Origin: Akkermansia sp.
GTDB lineage: Bacteria; Verrucomicrobiota; Verrucomicrobiia; Verrucomicrobiales; Akkermansiaceae
Direction: 5' to 3'
Length of the DNA: 5,358 bases
Assembly: GCA_020047775.1 (NCBI GenBank)
Contig: JAIFNK010000296.1
Location: forward strand, 1 to 5,358
Positions 1-5,315 of the stretch are shown piece by piece; the first letter of the stretch is position 1, and every line of letters starts with the position of its first letter. Made by a program: the position numbers and the translations under genes. Below the pieces are notes generated by a model. The model did no database searches, was not told the origin of the DNA, and saw nothing but the letters and a program-made list of their open reading frames with translations.

Positions 1-1652
1 AACTCGTCCGCGCCCGAACCAAGAACCACAACACCGCCGCCCAAGGCTACGACATCACCCACGCCTACGACGCCGAGAAGCGGAGATTCAGTAAGAAGGT
101 CAACCGCTATCAGAATGGAAGCATCGTCGAACAAAAAGTCATCACCTTCCTTCACGACGGCAACGACCTTATCTACGAGCGCCACCAACTCCCGAGCGGC
201 CTCACCCTGCTAGAACGTAAGTATGTTTGGGGACCGGACATCAGCGGAACCCACGGCGGAGCCGGAGGCGCGGGTGGACTCCTCCTCATCCGCGAGACCA
301 AAGGCAACACCACCATCGATCTCTATCCTCTGTATGATGGGTCCGGAAATGTAGTGGCACTGGCTGACAGCAGCGGGACCTTGCAGGCGGAATACGGATA
401 CACTCCATCCGGTGAGCTACTCTACGCCAGAGGCCCTCACGCCCAAAGCTGCCCGTTCCGTTTCACGACCAAATATTATGATATTGAAACCGGGTTATGC
501 AATTTCGGCGAACGCTTTTATGATCCTGTTACCTGTCAGTGGACCAGCCGAGACCCGTTAGGTGAGAGCGAAAGCCTCAACCTCTATGATTACGGTCACG
601 GTGATCCGATCAACAATGTGGATGTGCAGGGCCGCGAAGCTGTGGCAGTGGATGCCGCTATCAACAACGGCATCCCCACCATGATCTACGAGGAATGGGC
701 GGGCAGCGGCCTTGCCTACCTGTGGAACGCGATGGCGGCAGGGAACGTGAAGACATGGAATCAGGCACCCGACGGAGGCCAGCTCAAGCGCAATTTCTAC
801 TTTGAAGGTGGCCAATGGCACCTGCGTTCGGCTAGGGATAAACTAGCAGATTCATTTGCGGAGATTCCGGGCAAGATGGATGAGATCGGTCCTTATCTGG
901 ACGCCGCCCCCGTGGTTGCCGTGGGTGCGGGCCTACTGCCTTTGGTCGGAACGGCGGAAGTCGGTGCGGGAATCTATATGTATGGCAGCCAGATGTTGGG
1001 AAATGCCTGGGTTCAGGGTTCTCTGGCTCTCGTCGGAACGCAGGCCGCTTACGACATCGCAACCGACGAGGGAGTTAGGAACGATACCATCGGGGCAATC
1101 GCCAGTGATCCCAACGGAGTCCGGGCAACCGGCGAGTTGCTGGGCGTGGGAGTGAGCGGTCTGGCGAGGATGGGGCCGAGAGCTGCGAGCTTGTGGGGCA
1201 CCGTGGCGGATGGGTTGTTCCCATCTTATGGTGGAACTAGGGGTTTCGCGCGGGGAAGCGTCATTAACCCGTTTGCCAAAGACAGTGGCGCGGCCTTACT
1301 AAGGCCCTATGGCGGCCCGGGTGGTGGGCATCATGTCCCTGCAAAAAGCGCGTTTACAGGATCTGCGATTTATGATGCCAACGCGGCGTTGGCCATTCCA
1401 AACGCAGAAATGGTTCGTTTAGGTGTTCAACATTTGCAACTGGTGACTCCGGCGCAACGAGTAATGTATACAGCATTCGCGAAAACTGGTGCATCTTTGA
1501 CTTGGGAGGTAACAGCACAAATTGAAGCGCAAGCATTGATCCACGGTGGAATGCAACCAGAGATGGCAAGGGCGACAGTTCAAAAGGCCATTGAAGCTTT
1601 GAGGAATTCTGGTGTCGTTGGACCGACACGAATCCCGTGGGGAGGGCAATAG
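1..1652 (+). CDS. RHS-repeat polymorphic toxin with C-terminal GHH-type nuclease domain (5' end outside window)
   Basis: The reading frame is open from base 3 to the TAG at 1650-1652, giving 549 visible residues; no internal start is needed because RHS motifs run in from the window edge. Residue numbers count from the codon at base 3. RHS-core motifs come in order: YVWGPD (74-79), a Gly-rich GGAGGAGGLL run (85-94), YDGSGNVVAL (111-120), YGYTPSGE, FRFTTKYYDIETGL, FGERFYDP, WTSRDPLGE and NLYDYGHGDPINNVD. RHS proteins form a hollow shell around a variable C-terminal toxin delivered to neighbouring cells. After the core come a hydrophobic stretch (about 301-345) and a terminal domain with GGGHHVPAK (GHH at 442-444) ending in PTRIPW. 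GHH/SHH/AHH signatures typify HNH/Endonuclease VII-fold nuclease toxins, so DNA or RNA cleavage is inferred. Secretion route is unknown because the N-terminus is missing. RHS identity is very sure; the nuclease class is moderately sure. Confidence 0.93.
   Translation, partial: LVRARTKNHNTAAQGYDITHAYDAEKRRFSKKVNRYQNGSIVEQKVITFLHDGNDLIYERHQLPSGLTLLERKYVWGPDISGTHGGAGGAGGLLLIRETKGNTTIDLYPLYDGSGNVVALADSSGTLQAEYGYTPSGELLYARGPHAQSCPFRFTTKYYDIETGLCNFGERFYDPVTCQWTSRDPLGESESLNLYDYGHGDPINNVDVQGREAVAVDAAINNGIPTMIYEEWAGSGLAYLWNAMAAGNVKTWNQAPDGGQLKRNFYFEGGQWHLRSARDKLADSFAEIPGKMDEIGPYLDAAPVVAVGAGLLPLVGTAEVGAGIYMYGSQMLGNAWVQGSLALVGTQAAYDIATDEGVRNDTIGAIASDPNGVRATGELLGVGVSGLARMGPRAASLWGTVADGLFPSYGGTRGFARGSVINPFAKDSGAALLRPYGGPGGGHHVPAKSAFTGSAIYDANAALAIPNAEMVRLGVQHLQLVTPAQRVMYTAFAKTGASLTWEVTAQIEAQALIHGGMQPEMARATVQKAIEALRNSGVVGPTRIPWGGQ
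1302..1649 (+). other. C-terminal toxin tip domain, GHH signature (putative HNH/EndoVII-type nuclease)
   Basis: This roughly 115-residue module at the end of the RHS protein carries GGGHHVPAK, then YDANAALAIPN, GVQH, PAQRVMYTAF, a helical IEAQAL..GM stretch, and terminates in PTRIPW. The paired histidines after Gly match the signature that names the GHH/SHH-type polymorphic toxin nucleases; in that superfamily the first His is the usual metal-binding or general-base residue. Local GC falls from the RHS core (37 of 60 bases at 1021-1080) to 30 of 60 at 1501-1560, consistent with a separately acquired tip. The domain looks complete, with no frameshift. The exact domain start and the family assignment are inferred by eye. 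Confidence 0.62.
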
Positions 1653-1678
1653 AAATTTACAAAAGTAAAAAAACTTAT

Positions 1679-2086
1679 ATGAAAACCATTGAAATCGAAG
1701 AGTTTGCCAAAATACTTGTCTCAAAAGTTCGAGATCTTGCCATTCAAGCCAATGATAGAACATTTAATGAAAACCACGTTGTTGCCAAACGTTGGCATGC
1801 AGCGGCAGATAGCGCCTCGCCCGAAGAATTTGCTAAGGCAATTATACCAGATATTGTAGATTCGACGATATCTCACTTGCTAGGGGCGATTGACCAAGAG
1901 ATTCTACGACTCTCGTTCACCGCTTCGAGTGGCGAGGTGATTGACTTAGCCGCTGTCGCAAAGGAATCTGGTGAGCTATCGGGCTGGTATGGCGGCGCTG
2001 GCGGTTGGTGCGACAATTATTCGGAAGAACGTTTTATCGATGATTTTTCTGATCTAAATAGTTTTTTCAATAAGCCTCTCGAATGA
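1679..2086 (+). CDS. Unnamed 135-residue protein, probable cognate immunity protein of the GHH toxin
   Basis: I do not recognise a named family. The protein is small, soluble and acidic, with no signal peptide or membrane segment. The N-terminal two thirds look helical (EEFAKILVSKVRDLAIQ; DIVDSTISHLLGAIDQEILRL). The C-terminal third has a distinctive Gly/Trp stretch, GELSGWYGGAGGWCDNY, followed by SEERFIDDFSDL. It starts 26 nt after the toxin stop, the position where the cognate immunity gene of a polymorphic toxin normally lies, so neutralising the GHH nuclease in the cytoplasm is the best guess. A longer in-frame GTG start at 1637 would overlap the toxin end; the ATG at 1679 is preferred because the protein then begins with MKTIEIEEF. 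Neither start has a clear Shine-Dalgarno; the leader before 1679 is A-rich. GC is low (22 of 60 bases at 1681-1740), unlike the RHS core. Confidence 0.8.
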   Translation: MKTIEIEEFAKILVSKVRDLAIQANDRTFNENHVVAKRWHAAADSASPEEFAKAIIPDIVDSTISHLLGAIDQEILRLSFTASSGEVIDLAAVAKESGELSGWYGGAGGWCDNYSEERFIDDFSDLNSFFNKPLE

Positions 2087-2096
2087 GAACTGAGAT

Positions 2097-2486
2097 ATGA
2101 TTAACGTAATGGAAGAGTTTAAGAGTGTTGATGATAGTTTTAGATCAAATGATTTAAAAACTAGCCTAGAAAAGCTGGAGAGTCTTTGGGGGAAAATTCC
2201 AGAACCAAAACCTGCCACCTCGAATGCATTTCTAGTGATAGAATATGCCGTCGCCATTGCACTAAAGGTCGGCGACCTTGATGCAGCCCAAAAATGGGCG
2301 TCTCAAGCGCCGTCCTTCGCCGAGAAAAGGCATGACATGGGAGAGGTTGAGTTTTTGATTGGGAAGGTGGCTTTTGAACGCGGTGAAACTGATGTTGCAA
2401 AAAGAAATTTCGAATTGACTAATCTAAAATCCGAAGGGAGGATTTTTGAAGGTGAGGATTCTAAATTCAGGGCGCTGATTCAATGA
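2097..2486 (+). CDS. TPR-like small protein of the toxin-immunity cluster
   Basis: This 129-residue protein is predicted to be all helical. Helix pairs resemble tetratricopeptide repeats: SLEKLESLWGKIPEP (about 22-36), VIEYAVAIALKVGDLDAAQKWASQAP (about 47-72), and EVEFLIGKVAFERGETDVAKRNFELTN (about 82-108), where the A-x-G-D/E-x-x-x-A spacing of a TPR hairpin shows twice. The tail GRIFEGEDSKFRAL is another recognisable feature. Small TPR proteins of this kind often sit beside RHS and other polymorphic toxins, where they are thought to be immunity or accessory proteins; that role is inferred from position. The gene starts 10 nt after the upstream stop, suggesting co-transcription. An alternative ATG lies at 2109, four codons in. 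A 31-bp part of the gene (2361-2391, encoding GKVAFERGET) recurs inverted downstream at 3076-3106. The 5' end is very AT-rich (15 GC in 60 bases at 2101-2160). Confidence 0.82.
   Translation: MINVMEEFKSVDDSFRSNDLKTSLEKLESLWGKIPEPKPATSNAFLVIEYAVAIALKVGDLDAAQKWASQAPSFAEKRHDMGEVEFLIGKVAFERGETDVAKRNFELTNLKSEGRIFEGEDSKFRALIQ
2361..2391 (+). repeat. 31-bp perfect inverted repeat, left arm (inside the TPR gene)
   Basis: These 31 bases are the exact reverse complement of 3076-3106, checked base by base; identity stops abruptly at both ends. The arm lies in frame inside the TPR-like gene and encodes GKVAFERGET. Together the arms enclose 684 bp that contain the whole SUKH gene. Confidence 0.95.
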
Positions 2487-2532
2487 CCTGATTCCACTCG
2501 GCAACCAATAGCCTTGGACGTGATCTGAATTT

Positions 2533-3045
2533 ATGACAATAAAAGAAATAGTTCAATTGATCAAAGATCAAGGATCAACTCTAGCAAAGCCTGTCGAGGT
2601 CGAGGGAATGCCTCCAATGACATTCGCATGCAGCATGTCAAATCAACCGGCGACAGAAACTGAGCTTTCCATGTTGCCCTTTGAGTGCCCATACGATCTT
2701 CGGTGTTTTTGGAAAGAGGTTGTCACGGCTCGACTCTTCGTAGATCAAGAGTATGGGCAGTGGGGACTAGAAATTCTGAGCCCTGACCGATCCATGGAAC
2801 TCACAGCTCGTTTTCGCGAGGAGAGGCAATCCGACAGCAAGCTAGGGGACCTTGTCATTGGAAAGTTTTTGGGAGACTCAGATTTGTTAATTGTGAGATG
2901 CGACGCCAATGCAGACGATTGTGGATCTGTTGTTATTGCTCTGCCGCTTGATCCAAGAATGGAGTGGGAAACTGCCGGGAAATCTTTTTCTGGTTTTTTG
3001 GAGAACTACGTTATGTCTGGTGGAGAAAAGTTTTGGGCAACGTAA
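2533..3045 (+). CDS. SMI1/KNR4 (SUKH) superfamily immunity protein
   Basis: This is a 170-residue soluble protein without a signal peptide. The pattern fits the SUKH fold: an N-terminal helix (TIKEIVQLIKDQGS), an ATETELSMLPFECPYDLRCFWKEV block matching the family's 'acidic helix, short loop, aromatic helix' start, a YGQWGLEILSPD strand region, LGDLVIGKFLGDSDLLIVRCDAN equivalent to the conserved central strands, and a closing FSGFLENYVMSGGEKFW helix. SUKH proteins are common immunity proteins of bacterial polymorphic toxin systems, and several often occur in tandem against different toxins. The gene follows the TPR gene by 46 nt in the same direction, so it may be in the same transcript or be an orphan immunity gene kept from an earlier toxin tip. 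No strong Shine-Dalgarno is visible. The fold call is by eye and moderately confident; the immunity role follows from family and context. Confidence 0.78.
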   Translation: MTIKEIVQLIKDQGSTLAKPVEVEGMPPMTFACSMSNQPATETELSMLPFECPYDLRCFWKEVVTARLFVDQEYGQWGLEILSPDRSMELTARFREERQSDSKLGDLVIGKFLGDSDLLIVRCDANADDCGSVVIALPLDPRMEWETAGKSFSGFLENYVMSGGEKFWAT

Positions 3046-3075
3046 TATATGACACAGGAGTATGGTGATCATGAA

Positions 3076-3106
3076 CAGTTTCACCGCGTTCAAAAGCCAC
3101 CTTCCC
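3076..3106 (-). repeat. 31-bp perfect inverted repeat, right arm (30 nt after the SUKH stop)
   Basis: Exact reverse complement of 2361-2391. Read on the minus strand it encodes the same GKVAFERGET residues, but the codons on either side do not continue the TPR protein, so this is an isolated scrap rather than a second TPR gene. Thirty-one identical bases imply a recent event or active maintenance. Confidence 0.95.
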
Positions 3107-3143
3107 TTTCTCGGATAATAAAGACTTTTTAGCCGGGCGATAA

Positions 3144-3245
3144 TGTCGTCTCAAAGTGAATCCATTTCATTGCGTCCAGTTCCACCCGGAGTCGATCCTC
3201 ACGCAGGACGGGAAGAGGCTGCTTGAGAATTTCCTGAAGATGTGA
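3144..3245 (+). pseudogene. 3'-terminal remnant of a TrpG/PabA-type glutamine amidotransferase gene
   Basis: In the frame ending at the TGA of 3243-3245, the bases encode NPFHCVQFHPESILTQDG followed by KRLLENFLKM and stop. This is the characteristic C-terminus of class I glutamine amidotransferase subunits of the anthranilate/aminodeoxychorismate synthase type (TrpG/PabA). The HPE motif contains the catalytic His and Glu of the Cys-His-Glu triad that releases ammonia from glutamine. Only about 33 codons remain: an in-frame TAA lies at 3141-3143, and upstream sequence shows no nucleophile-Cys region and no start codon with a ribosome site. The full family is near 190-200 residues, so the fragment cannot be active. 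The usual Gly before VQFHPES is Cys here. It is either the end of a truncated native gene or a duplicated 3' end left by integration of the toxin island. Confidence 0.82.
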
Positions 3246-3272
3246 GATTCTCATCCGCTGAAGCGGGAATCT
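3245..3272 (+). terminator. Hairpin at the trpG-remnant stop codon (possible terminator, no U-tract)
   Basis: Outer stem AGATTC (3245-3250) pairs with GAATCT (3267-3272). Inner stem CCGCT (3255-3259) pairs with AGCGG (3262-3266), realistically four base pairs around a TGAA tetraloop. A TCAT bulge on the 5' side separates the stems. The hairpin begins at the last base of the TGA stop, where a gene-end hairpin would lie, but no run of T follows, so intrinsic termination is doubtful. Confidence 0.4.
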
Positions 3273-3277
3273 GACCT

Positions 3278-3340
3278 GCCTACCATTTTGGTAGGGCTGG
3301 ACGGCCTCGGCCCGCCCACTTGTCCGCCCGGATGGGCGGC
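3278..3340. repeat. Palindromic intergenic repeat, copy 1 (two stem-loops)
   Basis: CCTACC (3279-3284) pairs with GGTAGG (3290-3295) around ATTTT, extendable by one A-T pair. A second stem-loop, CCGCCC (3324-3329) with GGGCGG (3334-3339), has a GGAT loop. The segment 3279-3317 shares the layout CCTACC-loop-GGTAGGG-spacer-CCGCCC with 3418-3452. It resembles REP-type intergenic repeats; no coding capacity is evident. Confidence 0.6.
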
Positions 3341-3402
3341 GCGAATGAGGTGGGAAGGAGAAGAGGAAGAATAGCCTCCGGCGGAAGAAGTGAAGTCGGC
3401 GC

Positions 3403-3452
3403 GCCCGGCGGTCACGCCCTACCTGGGTAGGGGCGGATCTGCCGGGCCGCCC
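3403..3452. repeat. Palindromic intergenic repeat, copy 2 (nested stem, just after the vWA gene stop)
   Basis: An outer stem GCCCGGC (3403-3409) pairs with GCCGGGC (3441-3447) and encloses an inner stem CCCTAC (3417-3422) with GTAGGG (3427-3432) around CTGG. The part 3418-3452 is a diverged copy of 3279-3317. It lies 15-65 bases beyond the minus-strand vWA stop and could act as a transcript-end structure there, although no T-run follows on that strand. Confidence 0.6.
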
Positions 3453-3467
3453 GAAGTGGCCAGAGCA

Positions 3468-5198
3468 TCAGCGGGAACGGGCGGCGAGGCGCTTGAGCAG
3501 GCCGACAAACCCGGCGCGGTGACCGTGAGGATCCGGCCCGAGCGCGGCGGTGGCCAGTCTGCCGGCATCCTCGAATCTGGCAGCTTCCAGCCCTTCGGTC
3601 TCGCGCAGGATCATTGCGGTCATGGCCACGGCAGTGCCGAAGCGGAAGTCTGCATCCGCCTCGCTGAAGTCGCAGGAAACTCCGGTGAAGGGCCGTGTCA
3701 TGAGCGTCGAGCGCGCGCCTTCCGGTTGTTTGTAACGGAGTTTCACCGTGAGCCACTCGCGACTGGCCGCGGGGGAGACCGGGGTTTCTTCCGGCAGCGT
3801 GCCGTAGCGCAGTGACCCGCCGGGCGGCTCGTTGCGGGCATCGCCGGTTTCCACTTCGTAAAAGGCGGTTACCGCATGGCCCGAGCCTATGTCACCCGCA
3901 TCGATGCGGTCGTTGGCGAAGTCCTCCTTGCGCAGCATGCGGTTGGCATATCCTAACAAACGATAACCGCGCACCCGGGCCGGGTTGAACTCGACTTGGA
4001 TCTTCACGTCCTTGGCGATAGTGAGCAGGGTGCCCATCAGTTTCTGGAGAAAGACCCGGCGGGCTTCCTCCAGGGAGTCGATGTAATAGTACACGCCGTT
4101 TCCCTTGTTGGTGATTTCTTCAAGCATGCGGTCGTTCAGATTTCCCGTGCCGGTTCCAATCACGGTTAGGAAAACGTTATCCTTCGCGTTTTCCGCCACC
4201 ATCCGGACGAGTCCGCCGTCGTGGGTGACGCCGACGTTGAAATCACCGTCGGTGGCAAGGATCACGCGGTTGATTCCGCCGGGCTTGAATTGTCCGCGGG
4301 CGATCTGATAGGCGAGGGTGATTCCGGCGCCGCCATTGGTCGAGCCGCCGGCCCGGAAGCTGCGGAGTGCCGCCGCGATCCGCTCGCGGCCCTCCGTGTC
4401 GCAGGGAGTGGGCGGCAGCGCGAGCCCTTCCGCTCCGGCATAGACGACGATTGAGAGCGTGTCGGATGCGTTCAGTTCTTCCAACAGCAACTGGAGCGAT
4501 GCGGTGACGAGCGGCAGCTTGCGCGGATCATTCATCGAGCCGGAGACATCCAGCAGGAAAACAAGGTTGGCAGGCGGGCGCTGGGCGCGCTCGATTTCAA
4601 GGCCTTTCAGCGCGACCCGGACAAGCTGGTGGTCCGGGGCCCACGGGCAGGTGGCGTTATCCACATGAACCGCGAAGGGATGGTCGTCGGTGGGTTGGGG
4701 GTAGGCGTAGTCGAAATAATTCACCATTTCCTCGAGTCGCACCGCATCCGCCGGAACGCTGCGGCCATCGAGAATCAAGCGGCGCACGTTGGCATAAGAC
4801 GCGGTATCCACATCGACGCTGAACGTGGAAAGCGGCGAATCCACGGGTGTTTGCCACACTTGATCGATCAGTTCGCCGTAGCGTTCGCCGTCTACCGGAG
4901 CCGCGTGCATGAATTCACCGGATCCGGCTTCGTCCGGCCATCTTCGTGGCGTCGGCGGTCCGGTATCCGGTCTAACCAGAATGCTTTGCGGTCGCTCGTT
5001 GGACATTGGCGTGTGCGGCGGCAGGATGATCGGGCGGGGAGTGCCTTCGATGAGTTCGGGTGGCAGTTCGGTGGTGAGCAGGACGCCGCTGCGAGTGCCG
5101 ACATCGCTGTCGGAGTGCTTTGTAGAATGGTCGGTCTTGTCACCGCAGGCGGAGAGCAGCAGGGACAAGATGCACAATTTTGATAGATTGGTCTTCAT
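3468..5198 (-). CDS. YfbK-type von Willebrand factor A domain lipoprotein
   Basis: This 576-residue protein starts with MKTNLSKLCILSLLLSAC, a lipoprotein signal peptide with lipobox and acylated Cys18, so it should be anchored to a membrane facing the periplasm. A Pro-rich linker (about 20-105) leads into the YfbK-family N-terminal region (about 110-200, with PLSTFSVDVDTASYANVRR and LEEMVNYFDYAYP), a VWA domain (about 210-385), and the family's C-terminal region ending in DFRFGTAVAMTAMILRE and HRAGFVGLLKRLA. The metal-ion-dependent adhesion site is intact: DVSGS (D217, S219, S221), T287 and D317 in ATDGD. VWA domains bind protein partners through a divalent metal; the partner is unknown here. 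The frame stays open to an ATG at 5270, but that start lies inside a terminator and would bury the signal peptide, so 5198 is chosen. No strong Shine-Dalgarno is seen. The gene converges on the toxin cluster and appears unrelated to it. Confidence 0.93.
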   Translation of the reverse strand: MKTNLSKLCILSLLLSACGDKTDHSTKHSDSDVGTRSGVLLTTELPPELIEGTPRPIILPPHTPMSNERPQSILVRPDTGPPTPRRWPDEAGSGEFMHAAPVDGERYGELIDQVWQTPVDSPLSTFSVDVDTASYANVRRLILDGRSVPADAVRLEEMVNYFDYAYPQPTDDHPFAVHVDNATCPWAPDHQLVRVALKGLEIERAQRPPANLVFLLDVSGSMNDPRKLPLVTASLQLLLEELNASDTLSIVVYAGAEGLALPPTPCDTEGRERIAAALRSFRAGGSTNGGAGITLAYQIARGQFKPGGINRVILATDGDFNVGVTHDGGLVRMVAENAKDNVFLTVIGTGTGNLNDRMLEEITNKGNGVYYYIDSLEEARRVFLQKLMGTLLTIAKDVKIQVEFNPARVRGYRLLGYANRMLRKEDFANDRIDAGDIGSGHAVTAFYEVETGDARNEPPGGSLRYGTLPEETPVSPAASREWLTVKLRYKQPEGARSTLMTRPFTGVSCDFSEADADFRFGTAVAMTAMILRETEGLEAARFEDAGRLATAALGPDPHGHRAGFVGLLKRLAARSR

Positions 5199-5259
5199 GG
5201 TGGTTCGGTAGGTTGGTGATTCATCATCTGTTGGCGCGAAAGTCCGGCAATGTGACATG

Positions 5260-5286
5260 AAAAAAGCCACGGGGTTTCCCGTGGCC
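5260..5286 (-). terminator. Intrinsic terminator of the minus-strand gene entering from the right edge
   Basis: GCCACGGG (5266-5273) pairs perfectly with CCCGTGGC (5278-5285) around a GTTT loop. On the minus strand the 8-bp GC-rich stem is followed directly by six T (5265-5260), a textbook Rho-independent terminator. It lies 30 nt past the stop of the partial gene at 5316 and about 60 nt upstream of the vWA start, so it separates the two transcription units. Confidence 0.9.
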
Positions 5287-5315
5287 TATTTCATGAGCGA
5301 TGCTGGGATTGTTGC

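Larger units (their letters stand above)
3046..3467. other. Gene-less intergenic stretch with rearrangement debris and palindromes
   Basis: No intact gene is supported in these 422 bases. Reading left to right it holds a 31-bp inverted copy of part of the TPR gene, about 37 bases with no recognisable content (3107-3143), the 3' end of a trpG/pabA-like gene, a hairpin overlapping its stop, and two GC-rich palindromic units separated by a purine-rich tract (about 3345-3396). The two flanking genes converge on this region. No promoter or RNA gene was recognised. Confidence 0.7.

Noticed and set aside
1..1300. Transposase or integrase remnants in the left part
   Set aside because: The entire stretch is one continuous RHS reading frame with no competing coding signal.
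1637..1678. GTG start at 1637 for the immunity candidate, overlapping the toxin end
   Set aside because: No ribosome site precedes it and the 14 added residues are Lys-rich with no evident fold; the ATG at 1679 gives a normal N-terminus.
3049..3132. Short + strand frame beginning at the ATG of 3049 (27 residues, including FHRVQKPPS)
   Set aside because: Its FHRVQKPPS string also appears on the minus strand of the TPR gene only because of the 31-bp inverted repeat; there is no family support.
3245..3452. CRISPR array or attenuator in the palindromic intergenic region
   Set aside because: Only two diverged units exist, spacing is irregular, there is no leader, and no coding regulatory peptide or T-tract is seen.
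3390..3815. Long + strand open frame over the end of the vWA gene (also 4629-5183 and 4221-4454)
   Set aside because: These are antisense shadows of a GC-rich gene whose minus-strand product matches a known family along its whole length.
5199..5259. Possible promoter for the vWA gene on the minus strand (TTGCCG followed by a weak -10)
   Set aside because: The hexamer at a suitable spacing (ATGATG) fits a -10 box poorly; a promoter must exist nearby but cannot be placed.
5199..5270. N-terminal extension of the vWA protein to the ATG at 5270
   Set aside because: That start lies within the terminator stem, leaves no leader, and would place 24 residues ahead of an obvious lipoprotein signal peptide beginning at 5198.
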